A stretch of DNA of 64,000 nt from Craurococcus roseus (lineage in GTDB: Bacteria; Pseudomonadota; Alphaproteobacteria; Acetobacterales; Acetobacteraceae), in assembly GCF_039523795.1 (NCBI RefSeq), contig NZ_BAAAFZ010000008.1:372001-436000 (forward strand). Reading direction: 5' to 3'. The stretch's first letter is position 1. Every line of letters begins with the position of its first letter. Below are positions 35,741-43,559 of the stretch, one piece after another. The notes below the pieces were generated by a model. It made no database searches. It was not told where the DNA came from and was given only the letters and a program-made list of their open reading frames with translations. A program made the translations under genes and the position numbers.

Positions 35741-35862
35741 GGGAGCGCGCTGGGTTTGAACGCCGGGCGCGGGAGGGAGCAGGGACGCGGCGGGGCATGG
35801 GCGCCGCCATAGGACCCCGCCAAGGCACTGACAAGCGCGGAGCGCGCCGCCTGACGGGCAGG

Positions 35863-35893
35863 GGCGCCCGTCGGAACAGGACCGACGGGCGCC
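35863..35893 (-). terminator. Strong inverted repeat between hutH and boxR
   Basis: GGCGCCCGTCGG-AACAGGA-CCGACGGGCGCC forms a perfect 12-bp stem with a 7-base loop. It is downstream of hutH and upstream of boxR on the minus strand. There is no U-tract on either strand, so it may be a pause or Rho-assisted terminator, or an operator-like repeat. The surrounding 35741-36031 stretch has no recognised gene. Confidence 0.45.
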
Positions 35894-36031
35894 GAACAGC
35901 CTAGCCGGGGAGGACTGCGAAGGCCCGCAGCGCCACCGGAGGGCGATGCCACGGCGGCCTCCGAGGACGTGGCGTCAGGACGTCCCTCAAGCGGCCGCGC
36001 ATCGCCGACGGCGGCCGAGGCGGAAAGACCC

Positions 36032-37546
36032 TCACACCGAAACGCCAGGAAGGGCGGTGATCCCGGCCAAGCGGCCGTCGGCGACCATGGCGGTGGCGGC
36101 GGCGATGTCGGGCGCGAGGTGCCTGTCCTCCAACAGCGTCGGAACGCGTGCGCGTAGCAACGCCCGGGCGGCTTCGAGCGGCTCGGAGGAGCGGAGCGGC
36201 GCGTGGAAGTCGCAGCCCTGGGCCGCGGCGAGCCACTCGATGCCGATGATGGCGCGCAGGTTCGCCGCCATCGGCAACAGCCGCCGCGCGCCGTGCGCGG
36301 CCATCGAGACGTGGTCTTCCTGGTTGGCCGAGGTCGGTATGCTGTCCACGCTGGCCGGCATGGCCCGTTGGCGGTTCTCCGCGACCAGGGCGGCGGCCGT
36401 GACCTGCGGGATCATGAAGCCCGAATTCAACCCGGGCCGCGGCGTCAGGAAGGCGGGCAGGCCCGACAGTGCCGGGTCCACCAGCATGGCGATCCGGCGT
36501 TCAGCCAGCGACCCGATCTCGCAGAGCGCCATAGCGACCATGTCGGCGGCGAAGGCGACCGGCTCGGCGTGGAAGTTGCCGCCCGAGATCACCTCGCCCG
36601 TGTCGGCGAAGACCAAGGGGTTGTCGCTGACGCCGTTCGCCTCGACGGCGAGGGTGGCGGCGGCTTGCCGCAGCAGGTCGAGGCAGGCGCCCATCACCTG
36701 CGGCTGGCAACGGAGGCAATAAGGGTCCTGCACGCGCGGGTCGTCCGGACCGCGGTGGGACGCGCGGATGGCGCTGCCCTCCATCATCGTCCGCAGCGCC
36801 GCCGCCGCTTCGGTCTGGCCGCGGTGGCCGCGCGCGGCGTGGATGCGCGCGTCGAACGGCCCGTCGCTGCCCTTGGCGGCGTCGGTCGAAAGGGCGCCGG
36901 TGACGAGGGCGGACCGGAAGGCGCGCTCGGCCTCGAACAACCCGGCGAGGGCGAGCGCCGCGCTGATCTGCGTGCCGTTGAGCAGCGCCAGCCCCTCCTT
37001 CGGGCCGAGTTCCAGCGGCGCGAGCCCCCGCCGCGCCAAGGCCGCGGCCGCTTCGCCTTCACCGAGGAACTGCCCCACGCCCATCAGCGCCGCCGCCGTC
37101 ATGTGCGCGAGCGGCGCCAGATCGCCCGAAGCGCCGCACGAGCCTTGGGAGGGGATCGCCGGCAGCAGTCCGTGCGCGAGGCAGGCCTCCAATCGTTCGA
37201 TCACCGCCCAGCACACGCCCGAAAGCCCCTGCGCCAAGCTGCCCAGCTTCAACGCCAGCGCCAGCCGCACCACCTCGGCGGGCAGCGATTCGCCCACACC
37301 GGCGGCGTGGCTCAACACTATGTTGCGTTGCAAGGCGGCGAGGTCGCCGGCCGCTATCCGCACCGCCGCGAGCTTCCCGAAGCCGGTGTTGATGCCGTAC
37401 ACGGCTTCGCCCTTGGCGACGATGGCGGCTACGGCCGCGGCGCCTGCCTCCACCGCAGGGCGGCAATCGGGGCCCAGGTGCGGAACGGCCCCGCCGTGGA
37501 CCGCGCGCCAAACATCCAGCGCGGCACGCCCCGCTGTCAGGATCAC
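36032..37546 (-). CDS. hutH: Histidine ammonia-lyase
   Basis: A 504-residue histidine ammonia-lyase, which removes ammonia from histidine to give urocanate. The self-made MIO prosthetic group arises from Ala-Ser-Gly in SCGASGDLAPLAH (about residues 142-154). YGINTGFGKLA, LNGTQIS, QDPYCLRCQPQVMG and NQEDHVSM are family landmarks. The GTG at 37546 starts VILTAGRAALDVW and has a GGGGGG ribosome-binding stretch six bases upstream; an in-frame extension further upstream is not supported. It is divergent from hutF, with a palindrome between them. hutU, hutI and hutG are not in the window. Confidence 0.95.
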   Translation of the reverse strand: MILTAGRAALDVWRAVHGGAVPHLGPDCRPAVEAGAAAVAAIVAKGEAVYGINTGFGKLAAVRIAAGDLAALQRNIVLSHAAGVGESLPAEVVRLALALKLGSLAQGLSGVCWAVIERLEACLAHGLLPAIPSQGSCGASGDLAPLAHMTAAALMGVGQFLGEGEAAAALARRGLAPLELGPKEGLALLNGTQISAALALAGLFEAERAFRSALVTGALSTDAAKGSDGPFDARIHAARGHRGQTEAAAALRTMMEGSAIRASHRGPDDPRVQDPYCLRCQPQVMGACLDLLRQAAATLAVEANGVSDNPLVFADTGEVISGGNFHAEPVAFAADMVAMALCEIGSLAERRIAMLVDPALSGLPAFLTPRPGLNSGFMIPQVTAAALVAENRQRAMPASVDSIPTSANQEDHVSMAAHGARRLLPMAANLRAIIGIEWLAAAQGCDFHAPLRSSEPLEAARALLRARVPTLLEDRHLAPDIAAATAMVADGRLAGITALPGVSV

Positions 37547-37678
37547 GCGCCGCCCCCCGCGCGGGCAAGCGGGCCGGCCGTGCTCCCGAGGCCTTGGATC
37601 GCCATGTCGCAGCGCTTGCCCATGCGAGGCGCGGTTTCCGCCGGAGGGTGTCGAAAGGCACCGGCGCCGCCGCTGCCG

Positions 37679-37698
37679 TGCTACGAATGAGCGTAGCA
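37679..37698. promoter_or_regulatory. Candidate operator in the divergent hutH-hutF promoter region
   Basis: TGCTACG-AATGAG-CGTAGCA is a 20-base palindrome with perfect 7-base arms. It lies in the 216-base divergent region between hutH (start 37546) and hutF (start 37763), 64 bases before hutF. Its position suits a repressor or activator site acting on both genes. No regulator gene is adjacent, so the protein that binds it is unknown. Confidence 0.5.
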
Positions 37699-37762
37699 AC
37701 GGAGCCGGCGCGGCGTCCAGCGTTTGGCTTGGGCATGGTGCAGGGCGCGGGCGACGGAGGCG

Positions 37763-39088
37763 ATGCGCGTGCGACTCTTACTTGAAGAGGCGTGGCTGCC
37801 CGACGGCTGGGCGCGCGACGTGGGGTTGGAGATCGAGCGCGGCGCGATCTCCCGGGTGGTTCCTGGCGCGCCGGCCGACTTCGGCGAAAGGCGGGCCGGG
37901 CGCGCTATCCCGGGCATGCCCAACCTGCACTCCCACTTGTTCCAACGCGCCATGGCGGGCCTCGCCGAGCGCCGAGGCCCGGGCGCCGACAGCTTCTGGT
38001 CCTGGCGGCAGGTGATGTACGGTTTCCTGTCGCGCCTCGGACCGAGTGATGTCGAGTCGATCGCCGCGCAGGCCATGGTGGAGATGCTGGAGCGCGGCTT
38101 CACCGCGCTGGCCGAGTTCCACTACCTGCACCACGCGCCCGACGGCGCGCCTCACGCGAATTCCGCCGAGATGGCCGAGCGCATCGCCGCCGCGGCGGCC
38201 GAAACGGGAATGGGCTTGACGCTGCTCCCCGTGCTCTACACCCACGGCGGCTTCGGCCCCCTCCCCCCGGACGAAGGACAGCGCCGCTTCCTCAACGGCA
38301 CGGACGGCTATCTCCGCCTCCTCGAAGCCTCGCGCCGCGCCATCGCGGCGATCGAGGACGCGCGGCTCGGGGTGGCGCCGCATTCGCTGCGCGCCGTCAC
38401 CGGCGAGCAGATCGCCGAGGTGTTGGCAGCGGTCCTGGACGGCCCGGTCCACATCCACGTGGCCGAGCAGGTGGCGGAAGTGGAAGCTTGCATCGCCTGG
38501 AGCGGGCAGCGGCCGGCGGAGCGGCTGCTCGCCACCCAGCCCGTTGGGCCGCGCTGGTGCGTGGTGCACGCCACGCACATGACGGGCGGGGAGACGCGCG
38601 CCCTGGCCGAGAGCGGCGCGGTGGCCGGGCTCTGCCCCATCACGGAAGCCAATCTCGGCGACGGTTTCTTCAATGCCACGACCTACGCGGGCGGTTGGGG
38701 CGTCGGTTCGGATTCCAACGTCGAGATCACCGCCCCCGGCGAGTTGCGCCTGCTGGAGTATGGGCAGCGCCTGCTCCACCGCGCCCGCAACGTGCTGGCC
38801 CGAGGCGAGGGCCACTCCACCGGCGAAGACCTTTACGCGGCGGCCCTCGCGGGCGGGGCGCAGGCTTGCGGCCGCGAGATCGGCCGCATCGCCGCCGGGG
38901 CGCGGGCCGATTTGGTGTGGCTCGCGCCCGGCGTCACGCTCGACGACTACGTCTTCGTTTCCGGCGCCTCCGGCGTACGCGAGGCGATGGTGGCGGGGCG
39001 GACGGTGGTGGCGGAAGGCCGGCACTTCGCCCGGGACGCCATCCGCGCCCGGTTCGCGCGGACCATGGCGCGGCTCAGTGGGGGTTGA
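37763..39088 (+). CDS. hutF: Formimidoylglutamate deiminase
   Basis: A 441-residue amidohydrolase-superfamily enzyme that converts N-formimidoyl-L-glutamate to N-formyl-L-glutamate and ammonia in the five-step histidine pathway. Metal-site motifs are visible: MPNLHSHLFQRAMAG, PHSLRAVTG, HIHVAEQVAEVEA and GVGSDSNVEI with the catalytic aspartate. GGCLCPITEANLGDG-type substrate contacts appear as GLCPITEANLGDGFF. The ATG at 37763 has GACGGAGG just upstream. Use of hutF implies the formylglutamate variant of the pathway rather than direct HutG hydrolysis of formimidoylglutamate. Confidence 0.92.
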   Translation: MRVRLLLEEAWLPDGWARDVGLEIERGAISRVVPGAPADFGERRAGRAIPGMPNLHSHLFQRAMAGLAERRGPGADSFWSWRQVMYGFLSRLGPSDVESIAAQAMVEMLERGFTALAEFHYLHHAPDGAPHANSAEMAERIAAAAAETGMGLTLLPVLYTHGGFGPLPPDEGQRRFLNGTDGYLRLLEASRRAIAAIEDARLGVAPHSLRAVTGEQIAEVLAAVLDGPVHIHVAEQVAEVEACIAWSGQRPAERLLATQPVGPRWCVVHATHMTGGETRALAESGAVAGLCPITEANLGDGFFNATTYAGGWGVGSDSNVEITAPGELRLLEYGQRLLHRARNVLARGEGHSTGEDLYAAALAGGAQACGREIGRIAAGARADLVWLAPGVTLDDYVFVSGASGVREAMVAGRTVVAEGRHFARDAIRARFARTMARLSGG

Positions 39089-39098
39089 TGCGTCCGAC

Positions 39099-39512
39099 TC
39101 AGCCCGGGACGATGGCGGTCGCTTCGATCTCCAGCCGAGCTTCGGGTTCGGCCAACGCCGCCACCTGCACCAGCGTCATCGCCGGGAAGCGCCGCCCCAT
39201 GACGTCCCGGTAGGCGACGCCCAGGTCCCGCAAGCCGACGCGGTACTCTTCCATGTCGAGCACATACCAAGTGAGGCGCCCTACGTGCTCCGGGCCGCCG
39301 CCCGCCTCCGCCACCACGGCCAGGATGTTGCGCAGCGCCTGCGCGGCTTGGGCGACGAAGCCGGCGGGGAAGCGCCCGGCCGCGTCCCAACCCACTTGGC
39401 CGCCGACGAGCACCGTTCGCCCCGCGCCGGCCATCCCGTTGCTGTAGCCGCGCGGCGCCGGCCAGCCCGGCGGTTGGAGGACACGCAGAGGCGCCGCCGG
39501 CGCCCCGCTCAC
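39099..39512 (-). CDS. RidA (YjgF/YER057c/UK114) family protein
   Basis: A 137-residue Rid-family protein. The opening RGYSNGMAGAGRTVLVGGQV and the C-terminal PAMTLVQVAALAEPEARLEI are the two family segments. Rid proteins hydrolyse reactive enamine/imine intermediates; subgroups act in aromatic catabolism. The GTG at 39512 overlaps the stop of the CoA ligase gene, so it is the last gene of the 2-aminobenzoate operon. A role in hydrolysing an imine or enamine intermediate of 2-aminobenzoyl-CoA breakdown is inferred. Whether the key Arg of active RidA (seen here in LARIEI-type position as EARLEIEA) is functional is uncertain. Confidence 0.85.
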   Translation of the reverse strand: MSGAPAAPLRVLQPPGWPAPRGYSNGMAGAGRTVLVGGQVGWDAAGRFPAGFVAQAAQALRNILAVVAEAGGGPEHVGRLTWYVLDMEEYRVGLRDLGVAYRDVMGRRFPAMTLVQVAALAEPEARLEIEATAIVPG

Positions 39513-41158
39513 CGCCGCGCCCCCGCCGCGGCCATCTCCCGCAGCGCCGCCCGACGAAGCTTGCCCGTCTGGGTGCGGGGCAGCGCTTCCACGAACTCGA
39601 CGGCGCGCGGGTACTTGTAGGGCGCGATCGCCGCTTTGACGTGGTCCTGCAACGAGCGGACCAGCGCCGCGCCTGGAGGCACGTCCGCACGAGGCACGAC
39701 GTAAGCCTTCACGATCTGCCCCCGCTCAGCGTCCGGCGCGCCGACCACGCCGCATTCGAGCACCGCTGGATGAGTCATCAGCGCCGCTTCCACCTCCGGC
39801 CCCGCGATGTTGTAGCCGGCGGAGACGATCATGTCGTCGCTGCGCGCCTGGTACCAGAAGTATCCCTCCGCATCCTGCACATAGGTGTCGCCCGTGATGT
39901 TCCAGCCGCCCTGCACGTAGTCCGCTTGCCGGGGATCGGCGAGGTAGCGACAACCGGTCGGTCCCTGCACGGCGAGGCGCCCGGGCGTGCCGCGCGGCGC
40001 TTCCTTGCCGTCGGGGCCGAGCACCCGCGCGCGGAAGCCGGGCACGGGAATGCCGGTGCTGCCGGGCAGCACGGCCTCCTCCGGCGCCGCGATGAAGATG
40101 TGCAGCATCTCCGTGGCGCCGATGCCGTCCAGGAGCTTCAGGCCGGTGGCCGCCCGCCACGCCTCGAACACCGGCGCCGGCAGCGCTTCCCCCGCGGAAA
40201 CGCAATTGCGGAGCGAGGACAGGTCGAAGCCGCCCGCCTTGGCAGCCATCTCGCGCCACGCGGTGGGCGCGGTAAAACAAACTGTCGCGCGGTGCCGCTC
40301 GATCGCCCTGAGCAAGTCCTCGGGCGAGGCGCGCTCCAGCAGCACGCTCGTCGCGCCGACACGGAACGGGAACAGCACCGAGCCTCCGAGCCCGAACGTG
40401 AAGGCGAGCGGCGGCGAGCCGACGAAGACGTCGGACGGCTCCGGCCTCAGCACGTGCCGCGCGTAGGTGTCGCATACCGCCAGGAGATCGCGGTGGAAGT
40501 GCATGGTGCCTTTCGGCTCGCTGGTGGTGCCGGAGGTGAAACCGATCAGGCACACGTCGTCGGCCGCCGTGTCGCACGGCGCGGAGTCCGCGGCGTGGCG
40601 GGCGCACAATCCTTCCAACTCGCCGTCGCCCCAGAGGACCAAGCGCAAAGGGTCCGGCGCGTCCGTGGCGGCGAAGCGGAGTTCACCGGCGAGCCGCGCG
40701 TCGCACAGCGCGTGGCTGACGCGGGCCTTGCGCAGCACCTGCCGCAATTCCTTCACGCGCAGGAGCGGCATGGTGGCGACGACGATCCCGCCGGCCATCC
40801 AGACCCCGAAATGCGCCGCGACCATCCAGGCCGTGTTGGCGGAGCGCAGGAGCACGCGGTTGCCGGGCACCAGACCCAGGTCGCGCACCAGCACGGCCGC
40901 GATCTGCGCCGCGCGGCCCCGCAGTTCCGCGTAGGTCAGCGTCTCGAAGTCGGAAACCACCGCCGGGTGGCCACCGCGGCCCGCTGCCACCTGCGCGTCG
41001 AGCAGCGCCGCGGCCGCGTTCAGCCGTGCGGGGTAGTGGAGCTCAGGCAGGTCGAAGCGCATCTCCGGCCAAGCATCGCGCTGAGGCAGATTGTCCCGCG
41101 CGAAAGTGTCGAGGTGCGCGCTCGGCGACGTGTCGCCCGGCCAGCCCATCCCGTCCAT
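39509..41158 (-). CDS. 2-aminobenzoate-CoA ligase (or related aromatic acid CoA ligase)
   Basis: A 549-residue adenylate-forming ligase. It opens SAHLDTFARDNLPQRDAWPE, as do 2-aminobenzoate-CoA ligases. Core motifs are FTSGTTSEPKGTMHFH (ATP), VSAGEALPAPVF, DGIGATEMLHIF and ARSDDMIVSAGYNI, with the C-terminal lysine in RTQTGKLRRAAL. It differs from the benzoate-CoA ligase at 27456-29045. ATG 41158 has GGAGA five bases upstream; ATG 41173 is an alternative. The divergent fused monooxygenase/reductase, hydratase and SDR argue for 2-aminobenzoate as substrate, which would be activated to 2-aminobenzoyl-CoA. Confidence 0.87.
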   Translation of the reverse strand: MDGMGWPGDTSPSAHLDTFARDNLPQRDAWPEMRFDLPELHYPARLNAAAALLDAQVAAGRGGHPAVVSDFETLTYAELRGRAAQIAAVLVRDLGLVPGNRVLLRSANTAWMVAAHFGVWMAGGIVVATMPLLRVKELRQVLRKARVSHALCDARLAGELRFAATDAPDPLRLVLWGDGELEGLCARHAADSAPCDTAADDVCLIGFTSGTTSEPKGTMHFHRDLLAVCDTYARHVLRPEPSDVFVGSPPLAFTFGLGGSVLFPFRVGATSVLLERASPEDLLRAIERHRATVCFTAPTAWREMAAKAGGFDLSSLRNCVSAGEALPAPVFEAWRAATGLKLLDGIGATEMLHIFIAAPEEAVLPGSTGIPVPGFRARVLGPDGKEAPRGTPGRLAVQGPTGCRYLADPRQADYVQGGWNITGDTYVQDAEGYFWYQARSDDMIVSAGYNIAGPEVEAALMTHPAVLECGVVGAPDAERGQIVKAYVVPRADVPPGAALVRSLQDHVKAAIAPYKYPRAVEFVEALPRTQTGKLRRAALREMAAAGARR

Positions 41159-41337
41159 GCCCGTCTCCCTCATGCGCCCGGAGCACGCCGTCCGCCTCGC
41201 GCGCCCCGCTCCCGTCCGGCGGCCCGTGCCTCCGCTCGGCCACCCCGATGCGTCGTTGCCGCCTCGTGGGGAACCGTCGCGTGGACGCCAAGCCGGGCCC
41301 ACTGAGCGCTTCCGGAAACGGGAACGGCTGGGCGGCA

Positions 41338-42162
41338 TCAGTCGCCTCTGAACTCGGGCTGCCGCTTCGCGGCGAACGCCTCGTAAGCGCGGCGGAAGTC
41401 CTGCGTCGTCATGCACAGGGCCTGCGCCACCGCCTCGGCCTCGATCGCCTGCTCAACGGACATGGCCCACTCCATCGCCAGCATCCGTTTCGTCATGGCG
41501 TGGGCGAAGGCCGGCCCCTCGGCGATGCCGCGGGCCAGCGCCGCGGCCTCGCCGGCCAATGCCTCGGGCGCGGCCAGCCGGTTGAAGAAGCCCCACGCGA
41601 GGCCCTCCTCCGCGTCCAGCGCGCGGCCGGTGTAGAGCAGTTCGCTCGCCCGGCCCTGCCCTACGATGCGCGGCAGGATGGCGCAGGCGCCCATGTCGCA
41701 CCCGGCGAGCCCGACCCGGTTGAACAGGAAGGCGACCCGCGCGCGGGCCGTGCCGAGCCGGAGGTCGGACGCCATGGCAAGGATCGCGCCCGCGCCGGCC
41801 GCGACCCCGTCCACTGCGGCGACGATGGGTTGCGGGCAGGCGCGCATGGCCTTCACCAGCTCGCCGGTCATCGCGGTGAAGGCCATCAAGCCCTTGGTGT
41901 CGCGCCCCAGGAGCGGGCCTATGATCTCGTGGACGTCGCCGCCCGAGCAGAAGTTGCCGCCGGCGCCGGTCACGACGAAGGCGCGTACTTGCTCGTCCCG
42001 CGCGGCGGCGCGGAAAATTGCCGCGGCTTCCGCGTAGCTGTCGAAGGTCAACGGGTTCTTCTTCTCCGGCCGGTCGAGCGTCAGGGTGGCGACCGTGCCT
42101 TCCACCTCCAGCCGGAGGTGCTTGGCGGTGTAGCCGGCCAGCGGCGCGTCGATGGTGGTCAT
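41338..42162 (-). CDS. Enoyl-CoA hydratase/isomerase family protein
   Basis: A 274-residue crotonase-fold enzyme. The oxyanion-hole segments are GAGGNFCSGGDVHEI and AAVDGVAAGAGAILAMASD; NRVGLAGCDMGACAILPRIVG supplies the second acid/base region. The ATG at 42162 overlaps the MarR stop by four bases. In the 2-aminobenzoyl-CoA route, ring products are broken down by beta-oxidation-like steps, for which this hydratase and the SDR are candidates. A 179-base gap precedes the ligase gene. Confidence 0.88.
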   Translation of the reverse strand: MTTIDAPLAGYTAKHLRLEVEGTVATLTLDRPEKKNPLTFDSYAEAAAIFRAAARDEQVRAFVVTGAGGNFCSGGDVHEIIGPLLGRDTKGLMAFTAMTGELVKAMRACPQPIVAAVDGVAAGAGAILAMASDLRLGTARARVAFLFNRVGLAGCDMGACAILPRIVGQGRASELLYTGRALDAEEGLAWGFFNRLAAPEALAGEAAALARGIAEGPAFAHAMTKRMLAMEWAMSVEQAIEAEAVAQALCMTTQDFRRAYEAFAAKRQPEFRGD

Positions 42163-42683
42163 GCGGGCTCCCCTCCGATCGCCGATCGGGCACCGCCCTT
42201 GGCGCGGCCGAGCAGCCGGTGCAGCGCCGCTTGGTCGGCGGACGTCAAGCCGGCGAGCAGTTCGGCTATCCACTCCTCGTGCGCCGCCGATTGGCGCGCG
42301 AATTCCCGCCGCCCGCGGGGCGTGAGGCTCAGCGTGCCGGCGCGGCGGTCGGCCGGGTTGGCGCGGCGCGCCACCAAGCCCTCGGCCACGAGCCGCGCGG
42401 CGATCCCGGTGACGTTGCCGTTGGAGACCATCATGCGGCGGGACACCTCGCCGAGCGTGAGCCCCGCCGGCCCCGCCCGCTCGAGCTGCGCCAGGAGGTC
42501 GAAGCGGGGCAGGGTCGTGCCGAAAGAAAGGCGGAGGCGCCGGCGCACCTCGCCCTCGATCAGGTTGGCGCAGGCGAGCATGCGGAGCCAAAGCCGCAGC
42601 TCCCGCTTGTGGCCGGCCGGCGCGTCCGCGAGCAGCGTCTCCGCGTCCACCGCCGCGGCGCCGTCCGGCGGCGGCGGGCTCAC
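42159..42683 (-). CDS. MarR-family transcriptional regulator
   Basis: A 174-residue winged-helix MarR protein. Helix-turn-helix LTLGEVSRRMMVSNGNVTGIAARLVAEG and wing RRANPADRRAGTLSLTPRG are intact, with the conserved Asp-Arg pair. The GTG start at 42683 overlaps the SDR stop by four bases. MarR proteins in aromatic CoA clusters usually repress until a CoA thioester ligand binds. A 20-base direct repeat in the divergent promoter region (43458-43539) is a candidate target. Confidence 0.9.
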   Translation of the reverse strand: MSPPPPDGAAAVDAETLLADAPAGHKRELRLWLRMLACANLIEGEVRRRLRLSFGTTLPRFDLLAQLERAGPAGLTLGEVSRRMMVSNGNVTGIAARLVAEGLVARRANPADRRAGTLSLTPRGRREFARQSAAHEEWIAELLAGLTSADQAALHRLLGRAKGGARSAIGGEPA

Positions 42684-43441
42684 GCTTCGCCTCCCGAGAC
42701 GGGCAGCGCCGCGCCGTTCACCGCCTCGGCTCCGGGCGAGCAAAGGAAGAGCACGGCTGCCGCGACCTCCTCCGGCCGGACCAGCCGGCCTTGCGGGTTG
42801 TGGCCGGCCAAAGCCGCCCGGGCCTGCGCTTCGTCCCGCCCCGTGAGGGCCGTGAGCGTGGCGACGCTCTCCTCCAGCAACGGGGTGTCGGTGAAGCCGG
42901 GGCACACGGCGTTCACCGTGACGCCGCGCCCGGCGACCTCCAGCGCCAATGCGCGGGTCAGGCCCAGCAGCCCGTGCTTCGCCGCGACATAGGCCGCCAC
43001 GTAGGGGTAGCCCTTGAGCGCGGCGGTGGAAGCGACGTTCACCACGCGGCCGAACCCGGCTTCCAGCATCGCGGGAAGCGCCGCGCGCGTGACGGCGGCT
43101 GCGCCGAGCAGGTTGGCGTCCAGCATGCGCCGCCACATCGCCGCGTCCGTCCGAAGGAAGGGCGCGCTCTCGGCCGCGCCGGCGGCATTCACCAGCAGGT
43201 CGCAAGGCGGGATCGGCGGCAAAGCCCCGGCTACGTCCGCCGAGACCCACGCGGCCGCGGCGCCGCCCTCCAACGCCGCGCGCAGCGGCGCCTCCCTCCG
43301 GCCGAGCACGGTGACGCGGGCGCCCGCCGCGGTGAGCGCCCGGGCGCAGGCCAAGCCGATGCCGGTGCCGCCGCCCGTGACCAGGGCCCGACGCCCGGCG
43401 AGCGCCCCTCCAGCGCGGGCAGGGAGGGAGACGGGGTCCAT
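42680..43441 (-). CDS. Short-chain dehydrogenase/reductase (3-hydroxyacyl-CoA dehydrogenase type)
   Basis: A 253-residue classical SDR. The NAD(P)-binding motif TGGGTGIGLACARAL, the NAAGA motif and the catalytic Ser/Tyr/Lys (VASTAAL, YVAAYVAAKHG) are present. ATG 43441 has GGAGG upstream; upstream in-frame codons run into the promoter. As first gene of the minus-strand 2-aminobenzoate operon it may oxidise a hydroxyacyl-CoA intermediate. Its exact substrate cannot be read from sequence. Confidence 0.88.
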   Translation of the reverse strand: MDPVSLPARAGGALAGRRALVTGGGTGIGLACARALTAAGARVTVLGRREAPLRAALEGGAAAAWVSADVAGALPPIPPCDLLVNAAGAAESAPFLRTDAAMWRRMLDANLLGAAAVTRAALPAMLEAGFGRVVNVASTAALKGYPYVAAYVAAKHGLLGLTRALALEVAGRGVTVNAVCPGFTDTPLLEESVATLTALTGRDEAQARAALAGHNPQGRLVRPEEVAAAVLFLCSPGAEAVNGAALPVSGGEA

Positions 43442-43457
43442 GCTGCCTCCACGATCC

Positions 43458-43539
43458 TTGAAGCTTAAAACGTCTCGCGGCGCCGGCGCAAGCGCCGAAA
43501 GCTGTTGCCACCCGGATGTTTGAAACCTAAACCATCTCG
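43458..43539. promoter_or_regulatory. Two 20-bp direct repeats in the divergent 2-aminobenzoate promoter region
   Basis: TTGAAGCTTAAAACGTCTCG (43458-43477) and TTGAAACCTAAACCATCTCG (43520-43539) match at 16 of 20 positions and are 62 bases apart. Each contains an AT-rich inverted element (for example GTTT-N7-AAAC at 43518-43532). They flank the start regions of both the SDR operon and the divergent monooxygenase gene, so they are the likely operators of the MarR protein encoded in the operon. Confidence 0.62.
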
Positions 43540-43559
43540 GTGCCCCGGAGGTGCAGGCG

